Below, one piece after another: positions 51,175 to 62,045 of a DNA stretch of 64,000 nucleotides. The DNA is from Penium margaritaceum (lineage: Eukaryota; Streptophyta; Zygnematophyceae; Desmidiales; Peniaceae), in NCBI GenBank assembly GCA_023375785.1, contig SZWC01009474.1, forward strand, positions 658 to 64,657, read 5' to 3'. Position 1 is the first letter of the stretch, and each line of letters opens with the position of its first letter. The notes beneath the pieces were generated by a model. It worked only from the letters and a program-made list of their open reading frames with translations. It had not been told where the DNA came from and searched no databases. The translations under genes and the position numbers were made by a program.

Positions 51175-53160
51175 TCAGACGTGGTCGAGTTTGTCTGGAG
51201 AGATGAATCCTTCAGGATGATTCATGTAGATCGTTTCATTGAGGTCGCCGTTGAGGAAGGCACTTTTGACATTCATTTGATGAAGGTGCCACTTGTTGTT
51301 GGTAGCCAGAGACAGAATCACTCTGATGGATGAGTACTTGGCCACGGGTGCAAAGGTATCTTGATAGTTGACCCCAAGTACTTGACTGTATCCACGCGCG
51401 ACAAGACGGGCTTTATAGCAATCGCGTGTGCCTGCACTGGTCAGCTTTGTTTTGAACACCCACTTACAGGTGACAACGGGTGTATTTGGTGGTCGAGGAA
51501 CAAGATCCCATGTATGCTGCTTTTCAAGCTGAGAGAGTTCCTCTTGGGCTGCTTGGCACCATTGGTCGGCATTTAGACGGCGCACAACATCTTTGAAGCT
51601 GACGGGGTCCACCACTTGCGTAAATAGTGTAGCATCATCAATGTCATCATCGGCTGGGGGCTCGGTGGTTGCCAGGAAACCAAGCTGAAGAAAGGATGGA
51701 GGTCGTGTGAGTGGGGTAGACCGGCGCAGTTCTGACTGTGAAGTAGCTGGTGGAGTGGATGACACTATGCTTGGGTTGAATGCCTGTGGAGCAGCGGGAG
51801 CATCATGATGTTCTTCTAGAGCCACAGGGGGGAGTACACCAGTGAGGTCATCCGGTGTAGGGTCGACAGAGAACATTTGAAGAGGTGGTGGAGTTGTTTC
51901 AATATAGATAGTGGGCGTGACTGCCAGTGGTGATGCATCACGAGTGCGGTTGAAGAAGCTTTCAACGAAGATGGGTTGTCTGCTGCGGATCACGCGCTTG
52001 GAGTCCGGGTCCCATAAACGATAGATATCACGTGTCTCATACCCTAGAAGGATGCAAACTTTGGATCGTGGATCAAGTTTGGAGCGTTCTTCTGGCCGGA
52101 CCCAGGCATGTGCTTTATAGCTGAAGATACAGATGTGTCCTAGATAAGGCTTGCTCCCAGTCCATGCTTCATAGGGTGTTGATGCACCTGCAGGCAGCTT
52201 CGTTGTGGGAAGACGATTTGTGAGATATGCTGCAGTGTGAAGAGCCTCAGCCCAGAAAGCACATGAGAGACCAGTGGTGTGGAGCATTTTCCAAACTCGT
52301 TCAAGAAGTGTCTGGTTCATCCGCTCTGCTTTGCCATTTTGATGTGGGGTATATGGCCCCGTGGTTTCATGTTGAATGCCTCTCTCATTGTAGAAGGCTT
52401 TGAGGCTGTGGTTGACAAAGTCGGTGCCGTTGTCAGTGCGGATCTTCTTGATTGTCAAGCTGGTCTCATTCTCAACTTGTTGGATCCAATTTTTAATTGC
52501 TTTGATGGTGTCAGATTTGAATCAAAGAACCCGGGTCCAGACCATATGTGTGTAGTCATCTAGGATGACGAGGAAATAACACTTATTGGAGAGGGAACCC
52601 TCATTGATATAGCAGAGGTCCATATGCACAAGTTCCAAACGCTCGTGGGTTCCATGAGACGGAAGAGTTTGAAAAGAGGCCCAATGTTGTTTGCCTGTGA
52701 GATAGCCTCCACACATGGGTTCTTCGCCATCTTTCAACAGGCTGGTGGGAAGATCATGGACAATTGAATCTGCAGCCATTTTGGTTAATGTTGAATAGCT
52801 AACGTGTGCCAGACGCTTGTGCCAGAGATCTGCCATGGTTGACGGAGAGGTTGTCTTTGCCAATGTGGAGTTGGATATGGAGGCCATGAAGGCCTTATGC
52901 GTCTCTGGGTGTCTTGAGGGTTCACAGGTGTCAAGGATGGTCAAGTTTCCCATTCGAGTAGCAACAACTGCTAGTTGAGATGTCTGGTTGTACCACTTTG
53001 AAACCTTTGCCGTTGAGCTTGGTGACAGAGAGAAGATTTGCAGTGAGATCTGCGACATTAAGTACGTCTTCAAAAGTCCTGATCGCCGGTTTCCCATTGC
53101 ACGTAATGCCAACCTTGACCGTCCCTTGCCCGTAGGCGGGGATGATTCTGCCATCACCAA
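51175..53160 (-). pseudogene. pol: C8 integrase and reverse transcriptase N-terminal part
   Basis: One frame with a single in-frame stop (52522) between two blocks. Pre-integrase zinc region LWHKRLAHVSYSTLTKMAAD; integrase core with VHMDLCYINE, IRTDNGTDF and QNGKAERMNQT, so Asp, Asp and Glu are all present. The C-terminal core has YEAWTGSKPYLGHICIFSYK and RDIYRLWDPDSKRVIRSRQP. A linker and the RT start follow, with RLVARGYSQVLGVNYQDTFA and MNVKSAFLNGDLNETIYMNH. It ends at a frameshift at 51175. It is among the better preserved integrases in the window. Confidence 0.87.
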
Positions 53161-53404
53161 GGCGAACTTCTCGTGGTGTCAGGAAACGCTTGAAGGTGAT
53201 GAACCAATCCTTTTTGCAAGTCATGTGTTTCGTGCAGCCAGAGTCCATGATCCATGTCAGAACACCGGCAGCCAGGAGGAGTGCGCTGTCAATGGAGCAC
53301 ACTGCCAGTTCTTCAGTTACAAACTCTTCTTCTTCCAGAGTGTGATGTGCTGCGTCTTCTGGTGCTGACTCATAGGTTGAATGCTCTGGCTCGGTGACTG
53401 ACAT
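52931..53404 (-). pseudogene. pol: C8 protease
   Basis: Contains WIMDSGCTKHMTCKKDWF with an intact DSG, then VRLGDGRIIPAYGQGTVKVG and FEDVLNVADLTANLLSVTKL, typical of Tnt1-like copia proteases. The frame ends at 52931 and overlaps the integrase frame, indicating a frameshift near 52960. An acidic stretch (about 10-35) precedes the domain. Confidence 0.85.
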
Positions 53405-53551
53405 GTCCTTGTCAGCCAGGACTGGTCCTTCAGACTGGAGACTTAACTGAAAGTTGTCTTCTACATCAGATAGTTCTTAAGCTTTTGAAGAACTTGTAAG
53501 AAAAGCGGCCACGGTGGAAATGTAAGTCGTGAGCATGGCTTGGTGTGGCCA

Positions 53552-54534
53552 TCAAGAGCCATAGTGACGGGCAAGATTTGGGCGTCGTTTAGGGCACTCC
53601 ATGGCAATGTGCCCCTTTTGCTTGCATTTCCAACACACTCGGCCGTTTGGTGGAACAAAACCCCGTGGTGAGTGAGGAGTTGACTGAACTCTGTTGTTGA
53701 AGTGCATGAGAGAGACCTGGCTTCCGTTACCATAGGATCCAGACTTCTTTGTCCTCTGTCCTTGATATTTGGATACAAGGCCAGTTTTGCCTCCATTGTC
53801 CTTGAGATATTGTTCTTCAACCATCATGAGCTCTTCAATAGCTTTCTCCAGAGTTAGGGAATATGGCTGACTTCCAGGTGGTGCTGCTGCCACGGGTGCA
53901 GTGCCAATGGCAGCACCAGGTGCCCCAGCGGCTGCTCTGCCTTATGCATCAATGGCTTGCTGCAGGATTGCCCGAAGTTCAGCAAGTTGGACATCAAAAT
54001 TCTTCCCCTGCTTCTGAAAGGTCTGAATTCGGTTGATGGTGTCCTTGAATCTGACAGAGTTAGCACTAGTACTCTTTCAGAGATCATTTCTCCCATTGAT
54101 GAAATGCGACTGGCCAGATGCTTGAGATGAGACACGTGATCCTCCAGACGTGTTCCTTCTTCCATTTGTTGAGTGTGAAACTCTGTCAAGAGGCTTCCGA
54201 GTTCAACATCGCTTGTTCTCTCATAACGATTATTCAGGGCCTTCCAAGCATTCCTTTGAAAGTTAGTTGGGTTGTCTTCTCTGATAATAAACTTGAGTCA
54301 TTCCGTTAGATTCAGTGCCAAAATTGAGAAGGCTTGATCACAGTGCCGTTTCCAATTGATTTGTTCTTCGGGTGTTGCTCATGTGGATGATACATCAGTG
54401 GGAGGATTGCAGACGACTCCCCAAAGACCCTTGTTTAGAAAAATCATCTCAATGTTGAATGCAAAGGTATGATAGTCATCGCCGTCAAATGGTGCCACTT
54501 TGAAGTAATCCCCATTGTTGATGATTGCCACCAT
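53552..54534 (-). pseudogene. gag: C8 gag
   Basis: Starts MVAIINNGDYFKVAPFDGDD at 54534. A capsid core of the UBN2 class follows (NWKRHCDQAFSILALNLTE), with nonsense codons near 54375 and 54304, then RLEDHVSHLKHLASRISSMG, a frameshift, and an intact zinc knuckle CWKCKQKGHIAMECPKRR (about 53625-53575) in the 53893-53552 frame. Normal copia Gag layout and length; not expressible without repair of the frame. Confidence 0.85.
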
Positions 54535-54558
54535 GGTTGAGTAGATCTGAAAATACCA

Positions 54559-54575
54559 CCTGCTATGGTACCAAA
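54559..54575 (-). promoter_or_regulatory. C8 tRNA primer-binding site
   Basis: The minus strand reads TTTGGTACCATAGCAGG after the 5' LTR. It keeps TGGTA and AGC spacing but differs from TGGTATCAGAGC, so it may be a mutated initiator tRNA-Met site or use another tRNA. Confidence 0.65.
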
Positions 54576-55583
54576 TGCTGAAGTTTACATAACATAATCT
54601 TTAGAAATCTCCAAAAGTAATCCTCAGATTAATACACAGTCTGATGCTTTTGCTGGATTGTTGGCGGTGATCTCTCAGATGAGTATCACCACTCACACAC
54701 ACAAGCACTCTTGCCTCAGTAATGTCATTGATTGTGCAATTCAAGAGTATGAGCTGAAGGCACAGTTACTCGACTCGTCTCACAAGCTTTCCAACAGTAC
54801 CATGCTTGTCAAGAATGATCTCGTACAAACGAAGTAATAAGAAAAACAAACGTACAGCTATTCAACTGTCTATGCTAGCTAGCAGTAGAAAAATTCAAGT
54901 GTTACGTAGTCCGGTATCCTGTGTCTTCAAGTTCTCGGTCACAGGATCACCCTGACCCCGCTCGATGACCTCCAGTCATCAGCAGACCGAGGTTGGCAGA
55001 TGCTCAGTGCCCTCGGTGCGATCCACGGACGAGATCATCTGGATCTGTGGTCACTTCCCATGGCCGTTGATCTTTCTCGGACATTGTCTCAAGAGGAGCC
55101 AATGCTCACACTTCTCGATTCGTCAATGGTTCCGATCAGTCCACTTTCCCTGCAATGATTCCTGATCACCGGATCCATCTTTAGAAGGACGATGTCTGCC
55201 TTGAGCTCCAGTCCCTTGCCACGTCAGCAGACCTGATATCGAGAGGAGATCACACTCACACTCTCACTTAGTCTGCCAGGCTACACACTACGTTTGCCCA
55301 AATCCTGCCAGAATATATGGCGCTTGTTACCAGTGTACTGTCAGCTCTATGGAGCTCCAATAGGACAAGTAGAGTAGGTAGGGTTGCGGATGGATGGATC
55401 AGTGGGATGCCTAAAGAGGCCTGCCCACAGGCATACCATACCCTGCCATGTAGGAAGGAGAGGAGGGTCGAGAGAAAACAAATCTCTCTCTCTCGGCCCT
55501 CTTGCTTCCTTTTTGTTGATGTTCTGCCGAACCCAGTAAGCCGTTGGTTCAAGGAGATCTGATGTCTATCCCTTTTTTCAACA
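54576..55583 (-). repeat. C8 5' LTR
   Basis: 1008 bp, TGCTGAAGTTTACATAAC...CCCTTTTTTCAACA on the plus strand, paired with 48218-49209. A CACTCACACACACAAGC stretch near 54690 is absent from the other LTR. Confidence 0.92.
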
Positions 55584-55588
55584 AAGTG

Positions 55589-56560
55589 GCCGTGCACACT
55601 TATGGTGAATCAGAGCACGCCAGGACAACATTTTTGACAAAGGGTTATAGGCCCACAGCTCTGATCTACCTGCCAAGACGTTCACGGCTTCCGCAACGCA
55701 CGGGTGAGTCGCTCCAGGTGACTTTGCCATTGCATTTTGAGACTGTCCATAGTAGAAGTTCAGCATGGTGTAGGAGACAGAGTCCTCGTCCATCCAAGAG
55801 TACATGGGCAACCCTGGAATTGGGCTGTGGTGGTGGCATTTTGAGATCCACCTCGTGCACAAGGGACTGTTGGAGCCCATGAAGGGAACGAAGGTTCAAG
55901 GTGTGAGCGTAACGGACGAGGAGAAGAAAGCCTTTGCTAAGAAGAATACGGAGGCGCTGATGATCCTACTGTCGGTGCTACAAAAATCTCATTGGAGCTA
56001 TGTCCATGGCTATGCTTTGGCGGCATATGCATAGAAGAAGCTCAACTCTATCCACCAATCAACATCCCTAGCCAACAAGATCCTTGCAATGAAGCAAATC
56101 TTGACGGTGAGGATCAAGGAGGGTGAGGATGTCATTTCATCCATGCAGCACATTGAGTCTCTTGCCTCGTAATGCAATGATGTTGGATAGAAGGTTGACA
56201 CGAAAATGCAGGCGATGATGCTCCTCATGGCTCTACCCAACAGTTGGAGCACTCTCATCACTATATTGGGAGGTTGGGAGGAGGATAAATTCACCTATGG
56301 CGCAACGCCAAATACATCCACAACAAGGTGCACCATTGTAGTGGTGGTGAGACCTCGTCATCCTCAACTTCCCTGGTCACTAAAACGTAGGGCAGCATGA
56401 GCAGCGGTAAGCGAGGCGGCAGTAAGAGCGGCAACAAGAAGGGCACCAAGAAGGGTGGATACCATAATTGTGGCAAGGAGGGCCATTGGGCCAAGGAGTG
56501 TCCGGAGGAGGCGCAAGCCGGCTGCAAAGGCGCCAAAGGCAAGAAGGTTCTCCTTATTGG
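55589..56560 (+). pseudogene. gag: C7 leader end and gag
   Basis: Coding is recognisable from about 55790: LWWWHFEIHLVHKGLLEPM aligns with C10 LWRWQFEVYLDDKVLL. Next come DEEKKAFAKKNTEALMILLS, then nonsense codons (56032, 56170, 56188) and MMLLMALPNSWSTLITILGG. The zinc knuckle HNCGKEGHWAKEC (about 56464) lies in the shifted frame from 56397, with the first Cys of CX2C replaced by His. Copia Gag of the UBN2 type, inactivated. Confidence 0.8.
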
Positions 56561-58171
56561 CACAAAGAACCACGACCTGAAGGGTGTCAACTGGCGGTGC
56601 CTTGACTCAGGTGCGGAGGAGCATACCCAAGTTGAGAAGGTGGGGTTCATCAATTATACCAAGTCTCCCAAGTCCAAGGTGGTCGCAAACGTCAAGGTCG
56701 AACCTGCAGCCGGCCAAGGTGATGTGGGCGTGGAGGTGGTGCTTGGTGGTAAAACGGTGCAGCGTGTTATCCAAAACGTGCAACATGTCCTTGGCCTGGC
56801 TGACATTTTGAGTGTAAGCCGCTTGATAGACAAGGGGTATGAAGTGCTCTTCTGCAGGAAAGGTGCAGTCGTGCAGATGGACGGTGGCGGCGAGGTCGTT
56901 CTCAAAGCAAAGCACGAGGGATGTCTCTCTTACATCGTTGAGACAAAGGTCATCCCCTTGGCAGCAAATGCAGCAGACCCGCCAGCACACATCGTCAACC
57001 TCGCAAAAGGTGGGGGAGCAGACCTGCAGCTGTGGCATTGACGGTTGGGGCACTTGTCGTCTGCATTTGTGCAGGAGACAGTGAAGCGCGACATGGTCAT
57101 TTGCAGCCTCAATATCACCGGTACAGCAAATGCAAAAGCAGATTCCGTAGAGCACAAATGCGAGCCTTGCAGCCTGGGCAAGGCGAAGTGCAAGCCATCT
57201 AAAAACGGACAGCAACGGGTTGAGAACCTGCTCGAAGTTGTGCACAGTGATGTGTGCGGACCCATCATGACACTGTCCATTGGGGGCGCGCCGTACTTCA
57301 TCACATTCATCAACAATTGCAGCAGAAAACTCGAGGTGTGCTTTCTGATGCGGAAATTTAAGGTGCTGGACTGGTTCGAAAAGTATGTCACAGCGGTGGA
57401 GAGGCAGACTGGCCACACGGTCAAAGCGCCATGTACCGACAATGGCGGCGAGTACATGTGCTGCGGAGGGTGGATGAAGGAGCAGGGGATTGAGTGGCTG
57501 CCAAACACTCTGTACATGCCTCAATCTAATGGCGTGGCAAAGTGTACAAATCAGACGCTACATACAATGGCGCGGACGATGCTCGTGGACGCTAAACTGC
57601 CACGGAGCCTATGGGCCGAGGCCGTTAGCACGACGTGCTACATTACCAACCTCACCCCAACGGCAGTGCTGAAGGGGAAGGGCCACTGGAAGACACCACA
57701 GGAGGCGTGGAGCGGCCGCAAACCAAGCTCGGTGCACCTGAAGGCATTCGGGTACAAGGCGCACGCGTTGGTGCAGGCCATACAAAGAAAAGACTCCAAC
57801 TGGACCCTCATGCGAAGGCGTACACATTTGTCGGGTACGAGAGTGTGCTCAAGGGGTACCGCCTCTTTGATCCACGGACGCAAGATGAAATCACGAGCCA
57901 CTATGTCCCGTTTGATGAGCAGCAAATGTACTGCAGCAGCAGCAACACCATTGACGGAGTGTACTCACCAAAGCAGGGGGAGTGCTTCCAACTCCTTGAG
58001 TGTGAGGAGGAGCTGGAGGCTGCAGAGATCAATGATGGGGTCTTCAGAGGACGATGGTGCTGGAGCGCAGCAGGGAAATGCAACAGGTGCAGGTGCCGCT
58101 GGAGCATAGGATGCGATAGCCGACGCAGGAGAGCCCGTGGCCGAGGACAACACTGAAGCAGGACATCACCT
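56397..58171 (+). pseudogene. pol: C7 protease and integrase
   Basis: The frame 56397-57041 holds the end of Gag and the protease (RCLDSGAEEHTQVEKVGFIN, DSG intact; VQHVLGLADILSVSRLIDKG) up to a TGA in the pre-integrase (LQLWH-stop-RLGHLSS). The core continues at 57045-57800: CEPCSLGKAKCKPSK, VHSDVCGPI, CTDNGGEYMCCGGWMKEQGI and QSNGVAKCTNQTLHTMA, where Lys replaces the catalytic Glu and Cys the following Arg. A frameshift near 57800 moves AYTFVGYESVLKGYRLFDPR to another frame. Sequence is lost at about 58170, where C9 begins. Confidence 0.82.
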
Positions 58172-58644
58172 TGTACAATCCTCCAGGGTTTGAGCCCGCA
58201 ACCCATGAGCTCTGGCGCCTATCCCAACTAGGCCACAATGTTGTGTTTCCTATGATGATGTCCAGGGGACATACCCATTATGGGCAGTGCATTCCTGGCC
58301 TATCTTAGAACAGACCAAGGGGACGTACTCCATAGAGCAGTGCATGCCTTGTCTTTCCATGCAACCAGCCAGCTAGCCAGTGGACAAGGTGCATGCCATT
58401 CAATGTGCTCCATGTTATGCTCAGCAAAAAACAAGCATGTTAAGCTAATGACAGCAATCAAGCTCTCAAGATGTTGTGGATGCCGCTTTTGCACTAGGCT
58501 AAGATTCCAGCAGTGCATGATCCATCATGTGCGCACTAGTGTTGCATCTGAGGGCTTTGATTCATCTCAATCACCTAGAGTGATAATGCATGTGTGTGAG
58601 CAGATTCAAGAGGTCACTTAAGTGTCTTAAAACCATCAGCAACA
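58172..58644 (-). repeat. C9 3' LTR
   Basis: Ends ACCATCAGCAACA on the plus strand; the last 60 bp resemble the C4 LTR end. The left limit TGTACAATCCTCC is inferred. Next to it, the minus strand reads GGCCTAGTTGGGATAGGCGC and then GGGCTCAAACCC (58186-58197), resembling tRNA A and B boxes at near-normal spacing. Confidence 0.65.
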
Positions 58645-58658
58645 CTCCTCCATGACCC
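58645..58658 (-). promoter_or_regulatory. C9 polypurine tract
   Basis: The minus strand reads GGGTCATGGAGGAG before the 3' LTR start TGTTGCTGATGG. Confidence 0.75.
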
Positions 58659-58773
58659 ATAGATGAATAGTGCACACACACCTGACAGAGTGAGCCACAC
58701 ATGTCCATGCCATAATGGACTACAACACACGGGAAGAGGAGGATCAAATCAATTTCAATAAAGGGTATCACTA

Positions 58774-60514
58774 TCACAAGCAAGAAGTGAGCAAACAGTA
58801 TGAACAACCGCCTTGAACAAATGCTGAGAGCCTTGCGGAGAAAGTGCGTACACTATTAATGAGTATCAACACAGAAAACGTGAACTTCTCCGGCAGCAAT
58901 GTGCTGGCATACAAAGTGATGCTGAATGCTGATGTGCTTTGTCCAAGAGTGATGCATGTCATTGTGCTCAGTGATTGCCTTCGAGCTTTGATTGTCGTAG
59001 TGCAGGGTGATACAACAAATAGGAGCATGCAACTACTGCGGCAAGCCGGACAGCCAGATGCTCTTACACGTAATCATGCCAAGTGCCACGTACTTGGACT
59101 CACTCGAGATGCATGTGACACACTCTTGTTTTTCACCCTTCCCAAAAACATCAGTCCCATTAACAAAAAAATATATAGCTTGTACGGCTTTGTGCATCTG
59201 TGTCATATGCCCAGAACCTGACTGTGTAGCTGCTAACAACCACATAGGGCTGTGCAAAATGACACATTCCTACACACGATGTAGAGAGCGTGTAGCAGAC
59301 TACACGCAGGGCAGCCTCGAGATGTCTCTGACGAGGTTGTTGTGAGAACTGGGCCAAGAAGTTGAACGAGAAGTCCACATCCGCCCAAGTGGTTGTGGCA
59401 AGGTACATGAGGGATCCAATTACACTAAGGTAATTGACGAAATAGACTATATCTCTCAATTGTGATGGATCATGAGACTTCAGCAGACGCTGACTTGCTG
59501 GCGTCATCGGCGTGGAAGAGTGGACACATCAGTCAGTAAGGACATGAAGCGCTTGTCTAGACTGCGGACATAGGCGGCCTGATGTACGTGCAAAGTGTGA
59601 TGCTGATGATCACGCTCAAGATCCATTCCAAAGAACACTCGAGCTGGGCCTAAATCCTTCATCTTGTAGGTGGATTGTAGAAGAGACTTGACTGACTGGA
59701 TCGTTGTGGTACTGGGAGAGGCAATAAGCCAATCGTCGACGTAGACCATAATGGCCAGAAAGGGATCAGAGGGAGCGCTCAAGAAGAGCGCTAGATCTAC
59801 TGTGCTCTGACGATAGCCACCTCTCTCAAGATTGGAGGAGATCTCTATGTTCTAGAAGCGGGATGATTGATTGAGCCGGTACAGTACCTTACGCAGCCGC
59901 CAGACCCTATTTGTGCCATTGATGAAACTGGATGGTTGTACCATGTAGACCTCCTTGTCGAGACGTCCATTCAGGAATGCGCTGATGATGTCCATATGCT
60001 CTAGTTCCCAATCATGCTGGGCAACCAGATTGGGAAGAGTGTGAGCACCGGTATACTGCCTGATTGGCGTGAATTCCTCGTTGAACATTATTCAAGGAGC
60101 CTGTGGAAACCCTTTGGTAGTGAGCCGGACCTTGCTCTCTGGTTTTAGCTTGCGGTGAAGGACCAAGTGAGCTCAGATCACCTTACAGCCCGCTAGGAGG
60201 TCAACAAGCTCGAACACATCATGTTCCTTAAGAGCAATGAGTTCCTCCTTCATTGTCTTCTCCCAGATATTGGCATAAGCCACTTCACAATCCTACTGAG
60301 TGGTGGTAGGCACTGGAGAGAGTGTAGGAAGTTCACTTGCTTCAAAGCATGCAGTGACATAGCCAGCAACCGAGGCCTCAAGGACGCAGTGAAACTCATG
60401 GGCTACAAGTGCGTATTCCACGGCCAAGTTGGGATGAACGACGCTGACGGTAAGGCCGAGTGCATTGAGGCCAGTGGGCCTTGCAGATGGTTGGGCCGTG
60501 GAGGGCGATGCACT
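58774..60514 (-). pseudogene. pol: C9 reverse transcriptase and RNase H
   Basis: Linker with GLNALGLTVSVVHPNLAVEY (C1: GLRALGLTTSGLS...VVHPGTALGY). RT: FNEEFTPIRQYTGAHTLPNL, WELEHMDIISAFLNGRLDKE and VYVDDWLIASPS (59782 frame; YVDD intact), then YKMKDLGPARVFFGMDLERD. After a frameshift come ASQRLLKSHDPSQL and YLSVIGSLMYLATTTWADVD. RNase H pieces (ISSESKYVALGMITCKSIWL) occupy 59257-58774 in two frames. Stops and shifts at about 60090, 59505 and 59160 make it inactive. Confidence 0.8.
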
Positions 60515-61146
60515 TGTTGACATTATGTACTCCTTGCCATGAGTGCCATTAATTGTACTCTGCGGTTTGACCACTGAGGAGTGGTCAAGGATTCCTTCAA
60601 ATTTTCCATGCAAGATCAAGCTTTGAATTGCTCGATTTGAGTGATTATTCAGAAAGTTAGCCTAGCCCAAAGTTCGGATGTTGGGCGGGTGGAATCTAGT
60701 ACCCGCCATGGGTGGCGGGATAATCCACAACCAGTGATTCCAGTACGTCTCCAACGAGCTCCGAATGCACCAGGGGCATGAATGAAGTAATTATAAGGAC
60801 CTCCTTGACCAGGATGAAACTCTCGTTGACTCCAGGGCAAGGAAAGAGCCTCGGATGAGTTATCGTTGAAGTGTCTCCCGTTGCTTAGCGAGGAAGGCAA
60901 GGTGGGTGGATCCACCAAGGGTTACTTCGACGGCCGTAGCAGAGGCACTACTGCTCCCATTTGGGGGTGCTTAGATGTGTTGGAAAGCTTAGGTCACAGG
61001 CTATAAGGATCTAATGTATTCTCATTATGATGATTAACAAAAACATATTTTCATTCAGTTCTACTAAATGCGACGTGTTCTGTCAACATCTGTGATCCTT
61101 GTGCTCCACACTCTTCACCATTGGTGTCCATTGGCTTCCCCAAACA
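60515..61146 (+). repeat. C10 5' LTR
   Basis: About 632 bp, TGTTGACATTATG...CCCCAAACA, related along its length to the C7 LTR. Confidence 0.78.
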
Positions 61147-61163
61147 TTGGTAGCATGCATCAG
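61147..61163 (+). promoter_or_regulatory. C10 putative primer-binding site
   Basis: TTGGTAGCATGCATCAG follows the LTR. It begins with TGGTA like other PBSs but is not a close match to TGGTATCAGAGC. Confidence 0.5.
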
Positions 61164-61279
61164 TGAGTTCTAGGAATCCTTGAGGGTGCCTCCACACCCA
61201 CCAGTGCCAACAAAGGGTTATGGACCCAGGTGCCTAGAAGGACCCTAGCTCAACAACGTTCACGCTACCGCCGGTCACC

Positions 61280-62045
61280 ATGGCAACGACCGAGCAAAAG
61301 ATCATCGGTGCCATCTCGAAGTTTGACGAGAACAGCTTCCCTTTGTGGAGGTGGCAGTTTGAGGTCTACCTCGATGACAAGGTCCTACTTAATCTGGTCA
61401 ACAGTAAAGAGACTGTCACTCCGGATACCGCGACAACAGAGGAAGTGGACAAGTACAAGAAGCGCAACATGAAGGCGCTTGCATTGTTGATGTTAGCGCT
61501 AGCTCTGCCGCAGCACACACAGATTCAAGGATGCAAAGAGGCTGCAGAGGCCTAGGAGAAGTATTGCACCATCTACCAGTCCACCAACCTTGCTAACCAG
61601 CTCTTCGCCTTCAAGAGGCTTGTCACCCTCCGAGCCAATAAAAGCAACGACATGGAGATCCGGCAGCAGATTGAGTCCCTAACTGCCAAGTGCGTAGCCA
61701 CCGGATGGAAGGTCGACCCTCAGTTGTAGGCCGTGATCCTCCTTCTGGCCTTGCCAGAAGGATGGAGTCCCATGATCACCGTCGTAGGCGGCTGGTCCGT
61801 CGATGAACTGAAATACCCGAAGGTGGCTGAGTACGTCCGCGATGAATAGATGCGGTGTGGTGGCATCATCAAGTTCCGCATATGCCATCCGTCCTCAATG
61901 TGGAGGGGGAGGCAAGAAGGGAAAGGGTGCCAAGCAGGGCACCAAGAAAGGTGAAAAGAAGGGGGAGTCCTACGTGTGTGGAAAAGAAGGCCACTACGCA
62001 TGCAACTGCCCCAACAGGAAGTCAGACCAGCCGGGGAAGACTGGA
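61280..62045 (+). pseudogene. gag: C10 gag
   Basis: Starts MATTEQKIIGAISKFDENSF at 61280. UBN2-like core: LWRWQFEVYLDDKVLLNLV, YKKRNMKALALLMLALALPQ, YQSTNLANQLFAFKRLVTLR and VILLLALPEGWSPMITVVGG. TAGs lie near 61553, 61727 and 61847. The zinc knuckle is in a shifted frame from 61842 (SYVCGKEGHYACNC; first Cys changed to Ser). Gag class and layout are typical of copia; this copy is inactive. Confidence 0.83.

Larger units (their letters stand above)
48218..55583 (-). mobile_element. C8: full-length copia element of a distinct lineage
   Basis: LTRs of about 1 kb (48218-49209, 54576-55583), target duplications AAGAG/AAGTG, inserted in the C7 leader. Minus-strand order: 5' LTR, PBS, gag, protease, integrase, RT, RNase H, a long 3' noncoding stretch, PPT, 3' LTR. 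Gag and Pol resemble tobacco Tnt1-like polyproteins (DSGCTKHMT protease, YVDDLILFG RT). No ORF0. Confidence 0.93.
47576..58171 (+). mobile_element. C7: copia element, left part, hosting C8 and C9
   Basis: The 5' LTR (about 47576-48187) resembles the C10 LTR. Its leader is cut at 48217 by C8 and resumes at 55589. Gag, protease and integrase run to about 58170, where C9 is inserted. The remainder (RT, RNase H, 3' LTR) would lie beyond the window. This family differs from C1-C6, with a different Gag N-terminus and protease. Confidence 0.75.
58172..60514 (-). mobile_element. C9: 3' half of a C1-type copia element
   Basis: The 3' LTR (58172-58644), PPT, RNase H and RT lie on the minus strand. The sequence stops at 60514 in the Pro/Ser linker, exactly where the C10 LTR starts. 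The 5' half is therefore expected beyond the right edge, after C10. C9 itself sits in C7 pol. Confidence 0.78.

Noticed and set aside
58172-58240. A functional tRNA gene
   Set aside because: A- and B-box-like sequences exist, but I could not pair an acceptor stem or a normal anticodon arm.
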